NCBI RefSeq assembly: GCF_036227565.1
Contig: NZ_CP109460.1
Coordinates: forward strand, 372,001 to 436,000
Direction of reading: 5' to 3'
DNA length: 64,000 bases
DNA from: Streptomyces sp. NBC_01454
GTDB lineage: Bacteria; Actinomycetota; Actinomycetes; Streptomycetales; Streptomycetaceae
This document shows, piece after piece, positions 26,384 through 33,639 of this stretch (position 1 is its first letter; each line of letters starts with the position of its first letter). A model generated the notes under the pieces. That model saw only the letters and a program-made list of their open reading frames with translations, had not been told where the DNA came from and ran no database searches. Position numbers and translations under genes: made by a program.

Positions 26384-27711
26384 GCGGCCCCCTCACCCGT
26401 CTGCGGCGCGCCCGTGGGTCCCAGGCCGGAGCGGCGTCCCTGACACCGCGGGCCCGCCGGATCATCGGGCTCAACAACGGCTTCCAGCTGCTGTTCAACC
26501 TGCTGTGGTGGATGCCGGTCTTCTACGCCTACCAGCGTGAGGCGGGCCTGAGCGACGGGCAGATCTTCGGCATCCAGAGCATCTACTACGTCGCGTTCTG
26601 CCTCTTCGAGATCCCGACCGGGATCGTGGCCGACCGTATCGGGGCCCGCAACTGCCTGCGGGCCGGTGCCGTCGTGATGACCGTGGCGAACCTGACCCCG
26701 GTCCTCTCCCCCAGCTACACCGGTTTCCTGGTGCACTTCCTGGCGATCGCGGCCGGCCGCTCGCTGACCTCCGGCGCCGCCAGCGCCTATCTCTACGACG
26801 GCCTGGCGGCCGAGGGCGCCGGGGAGCACTACCTGAAGGCCGAGGGGCAGGCGCGGGCGTGGGGGCTGGCGGCGAAGGTGCTGTGCTGGCCGCTGGTCGG
26901 GCCGCTGATGGCGCTGGCGCATCCCGCGCCGTACGTCCTCAGTGCGGCGAGCGCGGCGGGGTCACTGGTCTGCGCCGTGGTGCTGCCGCGGCAGGCCGCG
27001 GCGCGCGCCGGCAACCCGGCCCGCGCCAAGGAGGCGCCGCGCGACGGGCTGGCCTTCCTGCGCGATGCCACGAAGGCGCTGCGCTGTGTGTGGGCCACCC
27101 CGTGGCTCGGCCTGATCATGCTCCAGGGCGTCGCCGTCTTCACCCTCTCCCGGATCTGCCAGGTCAATCTCTTCCAGCCGGTGCTGCTCCACCACGGCAT
27201 CCCCGAGAGCTCGCACGGCGGGGTGCTGGCCGCGATGACCGTCGCGGAGGCGGTGGCCTCGGCCCGTCCGCAGTGGCTGGGCTCGCGGCTCTCGCCGGTG
27301 GCCTGGGTGTCACTGCTCAGCCTCGCGATGGCGGCGGCACTCGCGGGCAGCACCCTCGGCGGACCGTGGACCGTGATCGCCCTGCTGTGTGTGTTCGCCG
27401 CGGTCACCGGCTTCGCCTATCCGCTCCAGCGCAAGCTGGTGAACGACGCGATCCCGGCGGGTGCGCCGCGGGCCACGCTGCTGTCGGTGGAGAGCATCGT
27501 GGACCGGGCGGTGTGCGCGCTGGCGGCGGTGGCCGCGGGGGCGTACCTCTCGGCGGGCCGGCTGGATGCGCTGCTGTGGCACAGCGCGCTGGTGACCGGG
27601 GTGGTGATGGTCGTCCTGCACCTGGTCCTGCGGCGCGCTCCGGGACGGCGGCGCAAGGCGCCGGACGCGGAGCCCGTGCCGGAGCTGGTCACCACGGCAG
27701 GAAACCCCTGA
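26380..27711 (+). CDS. MFS transporter
   Basis: A 443-residue major facilitator with about 12 membrane segments. LFNLLWWMPVFYAYQREAGL starts helix 1. IPTGIVADRIGARNCLRAGA carries the loop-2-3 motif (DRxGxR). The central loop near AARAGNPARAKEAPRDG separates the halves. The GTG at 26380 overlaps the previous stop, giving an ATP-grasp/dikinase/MFS operon. An exporter of the product of the two enzymes is the simplest reading. The substrate cannot be inferred. Confidence 0.85.
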   Translation: MSGPLTRLRRARGSQAGAASLTPRARRIIGLNNGFQLLFNLLWWMPVFYAYQREAGLSDGQIFGIQSIYYVAFCLFEIPTGIVADRIGARNCLRAGAVVMTVANLTPVLSPSYTGFLVHFLAIAAGRSLTSGAASAYLYDGLAAEGAGEHYLKAEGQARAWGLAAKVLCWPLVGPLMALAHPAPYVLSAASAAGSLVCAVVLPRQAAARAGNPARAKEAPRDGLAFLRDATKALRCVWATPWLGLIMLQGVAVFTLSRICQVNLFQPVLLHHGIPESSHGGVLAAMTVAEAVASARPQWLGSRLSPVAWVSLLSLAMAAALAGSTLGGPWTVIALLCVFAAVTGFAYPLQRKLVNDAIPAGAPRATLLSVESIVDRAVCALAAVAAGAYLSAGRLDALLWHSALVTGVVMVVLHLVLRRAPGRRRKAPDAEPVPELVTTAGNP

Positions 27712-27733
27712 GCGGCGCCGTCATACTGGGGAG

Positions 27734-28555
27734 GTGCGCGCTACGGAGGCCGGGCGGTACGGCGAAGGCCTGTTCCGCCCGGAGGAGACCGGCGAGGCCG
27801 GCCGCATCGATCTGGGAGCGCTCGCCTATGACGAGGTGAGCGCCGCCCGGTTGACGGCACTGGGGGCCGGCCCCGGCTGGCACTGCCTGGACGTCGGCGC
27901 GGGGACCGGCACCCTCGCCCGGTGGCTGCTGGAGTCGGCCGGTGTCGAGACGGTTCTCGCGGTGGACCGGGACACGCGGTTCCTCGCCGCCGGGGACACA
28001 GCGGGCCTGTCGGCCCTGAGCGCCGATGTCACCGCGCCGGGCTTCGATCCCGGCCGGTTCCAGCTGGTCCACGCCCGGTTCGTGCTGATGCATCTGCGTT
28101 GCTGGCGCCGGATGATCGCCACACTGGCTTCGCTGCTCGCGCCCGATGGCGTACTGGTGCTGAGCGACGCCGTGGACCTGACGTCCGCGGGCGCGCCGGC
28201 CACTGCGTACACCACGGTCATGCGCGCGATGTGGCAGGCGCTCCGGGAGACCATCGGCACGGACATCTCCTGGGTGCCCGACTACCCCTACCTCCTGCGG
28301 GAGGAAGGGCTGCGCCAGGTCGGTGCCGAGATGCACGCTCCCCCGTTGGCGCCGGGCAGCGCGCTCAGCCGTTTCTGGGCCGATACCTGGGACCGGTCAC
28401 AGGACGCCATGGTGGCGACGGGGCGGGTGGACGCGGCGCAGATCGCGCGCGCCCGGCACGAGCTGGCCTCCCCCGGGGGCGCCGCCCTCTCCCCCGGGAT
28501 GCTCACCGCGTGGGGCTGGCGGACCGACCGGGCCGCCCCGGACCGGCACGGCTGA
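27734..28555 (+). CDS. Class I SAM-dependent methyltransferase
   Basis: A 273-residue Rossmann-fold methyltransferase. CLDVGAGTGTLARWLLE is motif I for S-adenosylmethionine, VLAVDRDTRFL the acidic motif II, and FQLVHARFVLMHLRCWRRM with LAPDGVLVLSD motifs IV-VI of the UbiE/small-molecule type. There is no membrane or signal segment. The GTG at 27734 is directly abutted by GGGGAG, closer than usual, so the start is uncertain; the ORF as given fits the family length. It lies 22 bp after the MFS gene and may be the fourth gene of that operon, though without overlap. Confidence 0.8.
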   Translation: MRATEAGRYGEGLFRPEETGEAGRIDLGALAYDEVSAARLTALGAGPGWHCLDVGAGTGTLARWLLESAGVETVLAVDRDTRFLAAGDTAGLSALSADVTAPGFDPGRFQLVHARFVLMHLRCWRRMIATLASLLAPDGVLVLSDAVDLTSAGAPATAYTTVMRAMWQALRETIGTDISWVPDYPYLLREEGLRQVGAEMHAPPLAPGSALSRFWADTWDRSQDAMVATGRVDAAQIARARHELASPGGAALSPGMLTAWGWRTDRAAPDRHG

Positions 28556-28648
28556 CCGGGCACGGAGCACGGCGGCTGCCGCACACGGGCCGCGGGGGCG
28601 GCCGGGCGGTCCGGGGCGCCGTCGCAGCGGGACCCGCGGGCGGTGGCT

Positions 28649-29791
28649 TCAGGCGGCCCGGGGGCGTTGTTGGGTGGCGCAGTGGATGCCGCCGCCGCCC
28701 TCGCCGAGGTGGTCGAGCGGCAGCTGGACGACCTTGCGCCCCGGGTACAGGTCGCGCACGACGGACGCGGCCCTGCTGTCGGCCTTCTTGTCGCCGTAAC
28801 GGGGCATGATGACGGCCCCGTTGGCCACGTAGTAGTTCACATAGCAGGCCAGGAACCCGTCGCCGTGGCGGCCGGTGTCGGACGGCTCGGGCAGCTCGAC
28901 GACCTCCAGCCGCTTCCCGCGGGCGTCGATGGCCCCGTCGAGGACCGTGCGGGCCTGTTCGTAGGCGGCGGTGAAGGCGTTCCGCGGGGCGCCGGCGGCC
29001 GGGGTGCTCATGACCACGACTCCCGGTTCGGCGAACCGGGCGAGCGCGTCGATGTGATAGTCCGTGATGTCCTTGCCCTTGACGCCCTTCACCCAGATCA
29101 CCCGGGAGACGCCGAACAGGTCCTTGAGCGCCCGCTCGATGTCCTCGCGGGACCTGCCGGGGTTGCGGTTGTCGTTGATCAGCGAACTCTTGGTCGCCAG
29201 CAGGGTGCCCCGGCCGTCGGTCTCCACGGCTCCGCCCTCGGCGGTGATCGGGGCCGTGATCCGGGTGAGGCGCTCATGGGCGAGGACCGAGCGGGCGACG
29301 TGCCGGTCGCGGCCGTGCTCCTGCTTCTTGCCCCAGCCGTTGAAGTGGAGGTCGACGCCGGCGACGCCCTCGGGGCCGAGGACGAAGACCGGTCCGCTGT
29401 CCCGCATCCACAGGTCGTCGACCGGGGTCGGGAGCACCTCCACCCCGTATCCGCACGCCCGCCGGGCCGCCGTCGTCTCCCGCTCGTTGGCCAGGAGGGT
29501 GACCGGCTCGAACTCGGCGATGGCCCGTGCGATCCGGGCGATGTCGTCACGGACACCGGTCACCTCCGGTCCCCAGATCTCCCGGGTGGGCCAGGCCATG
29601 TACGTCGCCGCGTGCGGATGGGTCTCCTCGGGCAGGCGCCGGCGCCCGGCGGGCCGCGCGGCCGCGGCGGCCGCCACGTGGTCCGTGCGGGGCGCCGACC
29701 CGGCGGCGTCGGTGCCACTACAGGCGGTCAGTGCTCCGCCGACCGCGGCGGCGGCCACCGCCTGCAGGGTCTGACGTCGTGATATCTCCAC
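28649..29791 (-). CDS. Exported agmatine-deiminase-family lipoprotein
   Basis: A 380-residue member of the peptidyl-arginine/agmatine deiminase family, which releases ammonia from agmatine to give N-carbamoylputrescine. Motifs: MAWPTREIWG, DDLWMRDSGPVFV, HFNGWGKKQ, DYHIDALARF (catalytic His) and GGGGIHCATQQRP, which carries the nucleophilic Cys. The GTG at 29791 follows AGGAGG. The N-terminus EISRRQTLQAVAAAAVGGAL continues into TACSG, giving a twin-arginine motif and a lipobox. The mature enzyme should therefore be outside the membrane, unlike the usual cytoplasmic form. It diverges from a TetR gene, and a palindrome overlaps its ribosome-binding region. Confidence 0.88.
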   Translation of the reverse strand: MEISRRQTLQAVAAAAVGGALTACSGTDAAGSAPRTDHVAAAAAARPAGRRRLPEETHPHAATYMAWPTREIWGPEVTGVRDDIARIARAIAEFEPVTLLANERETTAARRACGYGVEVLPTPVDDLWMRDSGPVFVLGPEGVAGVDLHFNGWGKKQEHGRDRHVARSVLAHERLTRITAPITAEGGAVETDGRGTLLATKSSLINDNRNPGRSREDIERALKDLFGVSRVIWVKGVKGKDITDYHIDALARFAEPGVVVMSTPAAGAPRNAFTAAYEQARTVLDGAIDARGKRLEVVELPEPSDTGRHGDGFLACYVNYYVANGAVIMPRYGDKKADSRAASVVRDLYPGRKVVQLPLDHLGEGGGGIHCATQQRPRAA

Positions 29792-29800
29792 GGGACTCCT

Positions 29801-29822
29801 CCTGACTGAAATTTTAGTCAGG
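29801..29822. promoter_or_regulatory. Palindromic operator between the deiminase and TetR genes
   Basis: Exact 7-bp arms CCTGACT (29801-29807) and AGTCAGG (29816-29822) flank an A/T-rich 8-base centre. Size and position (10 bp from the deiminase start, 60 bp from the TetR start) fit a TetR dimer site controlling both genes. The left arm overlaps the AGGAGG of the deiminase mRNA. Confidence 0.65.
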
Positions 29823-29882
29823 AGCATGTTAAGGCATGATCGGAGCCGAGCCACAGTTGATTTCTCGCACCCGGGAGCCTCG

Positions 29883-30458
29883 ATGCCGGACCGCCCCACT
29901 CAGATCCTCGAAGCCGCCGCCCGGCTGATCGCCCGGAGCGGGGTACGCGGACTGCGGGTCGAGCAGGTGTCCGCCGAGGCCGGCGTCTCGACCGCGCTGA
30001 TCTACTACCACTTCAAGGACCGCGCCGGGCTGCTGCGGCGCACGCTGGAGTTCATCAACCGGCGGGCGATCCGCTACACGGACGCCGCCCTCGACTCCTC
30101 CGACGCCCCGCTCGCCCAGCTCACCGAGATGCTGCTGCTGGAGTTCCAGGAGACCCCCCAGGTCAGGGAGAACAGTGCGGCCTGGGGCGAGCTGCGGGCC
30201 ACCGCCGTCTTCGACCCGGATCTGCGGGAGCTGCTGGCCGGCGCGACCCAGGACTGGATCGAGGACCTCGCCGACCTGATCCGCCGGGCCCAGGCCGTCG
30301 GCACCGCCGCCCCGGGGGCCGACCCGACGGCGGCGGCCGAACGGCTCTCCGCGCTGGTCGAGGGCCTGAGCGAGCGCTGGCTGAGCGGCACCACCGCGCT
30401 GGAGCGCGCCCATGAACTGGTGCGCGGCGCCGTCCGGGCGGAGCTCGGGCCGGCCTGA
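29883..30458 (+). CDS. TetR-family transcriptional regulator
   Basis: A 191-residue repressor. The N-terminal helix-turn-helix reads QILEAAARLIARSGVRGLRV, then EQVSAEAGVSTALIYYHFKD, which is a textbook TetR DNA-binding domain. The C-terminal ligand domain is helical and divergent. ATG at 29883 with GGGAG just upstream; an in-frame ATG at 29826 lies almost in the palindrome and is less likely. Its position opposite the exported deiminase suggests it controls that gene and itself in response to an amine-type ligand, which is inference. Confidence 0.88.
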   Translation: MPDRPTQILEAAARLIARSGVRGLRVEQVSAEAGVSTALIYYHFKDRAGLLRRTLEFINRRAIRYTDAALDSSDAPLAQLTEMLLLEFQETPQVRENSAAWGELRATAVFDPDLRELLAGATQDWIEDLADLIRRAQAVGTAAPGADPTAAAERLSALVEGLSERWLSGTTALERAHELVRGAVRAELGPA

Positions 30459-30773
30459 CCCGCCGGCAGCTCCGGGCATCACGCCAGGAGGTGCCCCGCC
30501 GCATGTCATAGCGGGTGAACCGAACGCTTCGGTTAATAAACGGACATCAACGACTGTTTTCGGTCGGATTCCGCCACGTCACTCTCTGTGCCCGACCTCT
30601 CCCTCTCGCCCGGTGTGCGGCGCAGCTTCCCACTTCAGGGCAGGCGCGGCGGACGCTGGTCATCCGGTGGACACCAGGATCTGATGAAGAATTTTCTGTC
30701 GTGGTGGCGAATTGGTGAAGAAAAGCGACCGAAAGTGTGCATCGGGTTTTGACCGCTGATCGACCGTTCAGCC
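30459..30773 (+). promoter_or_regulatory. 315-bp intergenic region with mini-ORF and palindrome upstream of the MFS gene
   Basis: No full gene is seen here, and the stretch is noticeably A+T-richer than its surroundings. A near-perfect ribosome-binding sequence, AGGAGGTG (30486-30493), stands nine bases before ATG-TCA-TAG (30503-30511), a two-codon ORF. Seven bases later AACCGAACGCTTCGGTT (30518-30534) forms an exact 7-bp inverted repeat. It could be a TetR-type operator, a terminator for the upstream regulator, or part of a leader attenuator. About 240 bp of otherwise featureless sequence follow. Confidence 0.45.
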
Positions 30774-32096
30774 ATGGTCTTTCCCATGCCCGCCATACCC
30801 CGACCCGCGGCCAGCGGCCCGCTGCGCATCCGCGACTTCCGTCTTCTGCTCGCCGGTGCCGCGGCCGGACAGCTCGGCGCCCAGGTCACCCTGGTCGCCC
30901 TGCCCCTCGTCGCCGTGCTCGAGCTCAACGCCCCCGCCTTCCAGGTGGGGTTGCTCACGGCCGCCGAGACCGCCGCATTCCTGCTGGTCGGGCTGCCGGC
31001 AGGGGCGTGGGTCGACCGGATGCGCAAGCTGTCGCTGATGATCCGGGCCGATGTGGTGCGCGCGGTGGCGATGGCCAGCATCCCGCTGGCCGGCGTCGCC
31101 GGTGTACTGACGATGGCTCAGCTCTACCTCGTCGCCCTGGTCACCGGCGTGGCCACGGTGTTCTTCGACGTGGCCCACCAGAGCTATCTGCCCCAGCTGC
31201 TGCCCAAGGACCAACTGGTCTCGGGCAACGGGGCGCTGGAGACCATCCGTTCCACGGCACAGGTGGCGGGCCCCGGCCTCGGCGGCGGTCTCGTCCAGTT
31301 GCTCGGGGCCGCCCTGGCCATCGCCGCCGACGCGGCCGGCTATGCGCTCTCCGCGCTGTTCCTGTGGGCCATCAAGCGGCCCGAGGAGCGCCCGGAGCCC
31401 GTGCCGGACGCCTCGCTGCGCAAGGACATCGGTGAGGGGCTGCGGTTCGTCTTCGCCCACCCCCTGCTGCGGGTGATCGCCTTCACCACCGGCCTCGGCA
31501 ACTTCTTCACCGCGACGCTGATGGCCACCCAGTCCGTCTTCCTGGTCCGGGTGCTCGGGCTGGCGCCCGGGATGGTCGGCCTGGTGCTGTCCGCCTCCGC
31601 AGTGGGCGGGCTGGCCGGCGCGCTGTGTGCGGGCCGGCTCGCCGCCCGGCTCGGCCAGGCCCGGCTGATCTGGCTGTCCGCGCTGGTCACCGGCCCGTTC
31701 GCGCTGCTGTGGCCGCTGTCCGGACGTGGTGCGGGAGCGGTGCTCTTCGCGGTCGGCTCCGGCGTGGTCTTCTTCGGCGCCGTGGTCTACAACGTCGCGC
31801 AGGTGAGCTTCCGTCAGGCCCTGTGCCCGCCCCGGCTGCTCGGCCGGATGAACGCCACCCTGCGGTTCCTGATGTGGGGCACCCTGCCGCTCGGGGCCCT
31901 GGCCGGCGGTGCGCTGGCCGACGCCTTCGGCGCCCGTACGGCGCTCGCGTGGTGCGCGGCCGGATTCCTGGCCGTACCGCTGCCGCTGCTGCTCTCCCCG
32001 CTGCGCCGGATGCGGGATCTGCCCGCCACCGGCCCCGACGAGGACACCGCCCGGCCCGGCGCCGCGGACGCGGCCGAAGCCGCCACGCTCGGCTGA
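30774..32096 (+). CDS. MFS exporter (EntS-like class)
   Basis: A 440-residue major facilitator with 12 predicted helices. GPLRIRDFRLLLAGAAAGQLG and VDRMRKLSLMIRADVVRAVA match the EntS/enterobactin-exporter-like and macrolide-efflux group that is frequent beside NRPS genes. FFDVAHQSYLPQLLPKDQLV and the long loop at about 205-225 are also typical. No clear ribosome-binding site stands before the ATG at 30774; an in-frame ATG lies four codons later. It is co-directional with the NRPS genes starting 105 bp downstream, so it probably exports their product. Confidence 0.85.
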   Translation: MVFPMPAIPRPAASGPLRIRDFRLLLAGAAAGQLGAQVTLVALPLVAVLELNAPAFQVGLLTAAETAAFLLVGLPAGAWVDRMRKLSLMIRADVVRAVAMASIPLAGVAGVLTMAQLYLVALVTGVATVFFDVAHQSYLPQLLPKDQLVSGNGALETIRSTAQVAGPGLGGGLVQLLGAALAIAADAAGYALSALFLWAIKRPEERPEPVPDASLRKDIGEGLRFVFAHPLLRVIAFTTGLGNFFTATLMATQSVFLVRVLGLAPGMVGLVLSASAVGGLAGALCAGRLAARLGQARLIWLSALVTGPFALLWPLSGRGAGAVLFAVGSGVVFFGAVVYNVAQVSFRQALCPPRLLGRMNATLRFLMWGTLPLGALAGGALADAFGARTALAWCAAGFLAVPLPLLLSPLRRMRDLPATGPDEDTARPGAADAAEAATLG

Positions 32097-32200
32097 CCGC
32101 CGACCGTCTCCCGGCTCTTCTCTCCCCCTCCCCCCTGTACGGCAGTTCCCCCCGCATCCCGCTCCGGTGATGCGGGTCCGTCACGACACAGAGGATCACG

Positions 32201-33493
32201 GTGCCCAGCATCACGAGCCAGTATCTGGCCCGCTTCCGGCGACTCGACGCCGGCGAGGGGGCCCCGGTCCTGCTGCCCGTCACAGGGGCCCAGCGCCGCT
32301 TCGCGCTGGTGCGTGCCATGGACCCCGCCGGGCGGCCGGACCTCGTGCCGATGTTCTTCGCCTTCCCGCGCGGCACGGTGGACGCCGACCGCCTCGCGGC
32401 GGCCGCGAACCGTCTCGCCGCCCTGCACCCCGTGCTGCGGTCCCGGCCCACCGTGCAGCGCGGCACCCCCGCGCTGCGCCTGGAGCAGCCGCAGGTCCCC
32501 GTGGTCCGCCTGGCGTGCGCGCCCGGCGAGGACGCGGCGGTCGTGCTGCGGCGCGCCCTGGACGGGTGGAGCACGCAGGGCGCACCGCTGCGGCTGTTCC
32601 TGGTGCCGGACGGTCCGCAGGGCACCGAGGAGGTGCTCGCCGTGGTCCTGGACCATCTCGCCTGCGACGGCCAGTCGCTGGCCCGGCTCGCCGGAGAACT
32701 CGGCGCCGCCTACGACCGGGGCACCGGCGTCGAGGGCCCCTCCCCCGCCGAGGCCGAGGCCGAACTGACCGCCTACCGGGACGCCGTCCTGCTCCAGCTC
32801 GCCGCGGAGGAGCGCGCGGGCTCGCCGGAGGCGCTGGCGTACTGGGGCGAGCGGCTGCGCGCGGTGCGCGAGGCGGCCCCGGCGCCGCAGTCGGCGCCGC
32901 CGGCACCCGGCACGCCGGGCGGCTCGGCCACCGTGCGGCTGCCCGCGCCCGCGGGCGGGGTGCCCTTCCCCCAGCTGCTGGACGCCTGCCGGGCGGCCGC
33001 CGCGGCGCTGTACGGAAGCGGCCCCGTGGTGCCGATCGGCTACCCGTGGGGCGGCCGGCCCTCCGGTGCCGCGCCGGTGCTGGGCTGCTTCCTGAACACC
33101 GTGGTCTTCCCGACCGAGACCGGGCAGCGGCCCGACGCGTCGGCGACGGCCGGGGCCTGGTGGGACGACCTGGACCATGCCGCCACCCCCTTCGACGCCG
33201 TGGTGCACGCCGCCCGGGCGGCCGGTTCCGGCTGGAGCGGCCGGCTCGACGGCCTGCTCACCGTGGAGGACACCCGGCGCCATCCCCCGCTGTGCCTCGG
33301 CGGGGTGACGGGCCGTGAGGTCCATGTCGACGGCCGAGCGGTACGCGGCCCCTTCGCGGTCTCCGTCACCCAGGGAGCCGAACTGGGGCTGCGCATGGTG
33401 TGGGACCGCACGATCCTCCCCGACCTCAGCGCCGAGCGCGCCTTCGCCGCACTCGCCGACACCCTGCGGACCCCGGCCCCGACGGCGGGCTGA
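32201..33493 (+). CDS. Stand-alone condensation-domain protein
   Basis: A 430-residue protein that aligns by eye with NRPS condensation domains and lacks A and T domains. VLLPVTGAQRRFALVRAMDP is the C1-like start. LAVVLDHLACDGQSLARLAG holds the core motif as DHxxCDG: the first His of HHxxxDG is Asp, while the catalytic second His and the Asp-Gly are kept. GSGPVVPIGYPWGGRPSG and GCFLNTVVFPTE correspond to the C4/C5 region. The GTG at 32201 follows AGAGGA. It could condense a free-standing substrate with a carrier-bound one, or release the chain by amide or ester formation, since no thioesterase is present in this locus. Confidence 0.78.
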   Translation: MPSITSQYLARFRRLDAGEGAPVLLPVTGAQRRFALVRAMDPAGRPDLVPMFFAFPRGTVDADRLAAAANRLAALHPVLRSRPTVQRGTPALRLEQPQVPVVRLACAPGEDAAVVLRRALDGWSTQGAPLRLFLVPDGPQGTEEVLAVVLDHLACDGQSLARLAGELGAAYDRGTGVEGPSPAEAEAELTAYRDAVLLQLAAEERAGSPEALAYWGERLRAVREAAPAPQSAPPAPGTPGGSATVRLPAPAGGVPFPQLLDACRAAAAALYGSGPVVPIGYPWGGRPSGAAPVLGCFLNTVVFPTETGQRPDASATAGAWWDDLDHAATPFDAVVHAARAAGSGWSGRLDGLLTVEDTRRHPPLCLGGVTGREVHVDGRAVRGPFAVSVTQGAELGLRMVWDRTILPDLSAERAFAALADTLRTPAPTAG

Positions 33494-33639
33494 TCCGCCC
33501 CGGGGCCCAGCCCCTTCCTCACCCACCGACTCCGCCGGACCCGCCGCACAACCCGCGGCGCGGTCCGCGCACCCCAGGCCGGGCCCGACCACGCCCCGGC
33601 CGGAGAACACACCCGACCCGACAACCTCAGGGATCGCCC

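Noticed and set aside
30459..30773. Iron-box search upstream of the MFS/NRPS genes, to test a siderophore role
   Set aside because: No sequence resembling the TTAGGTTAGGCT-type DmdR/IdeR site was found; the palindrome present is different.
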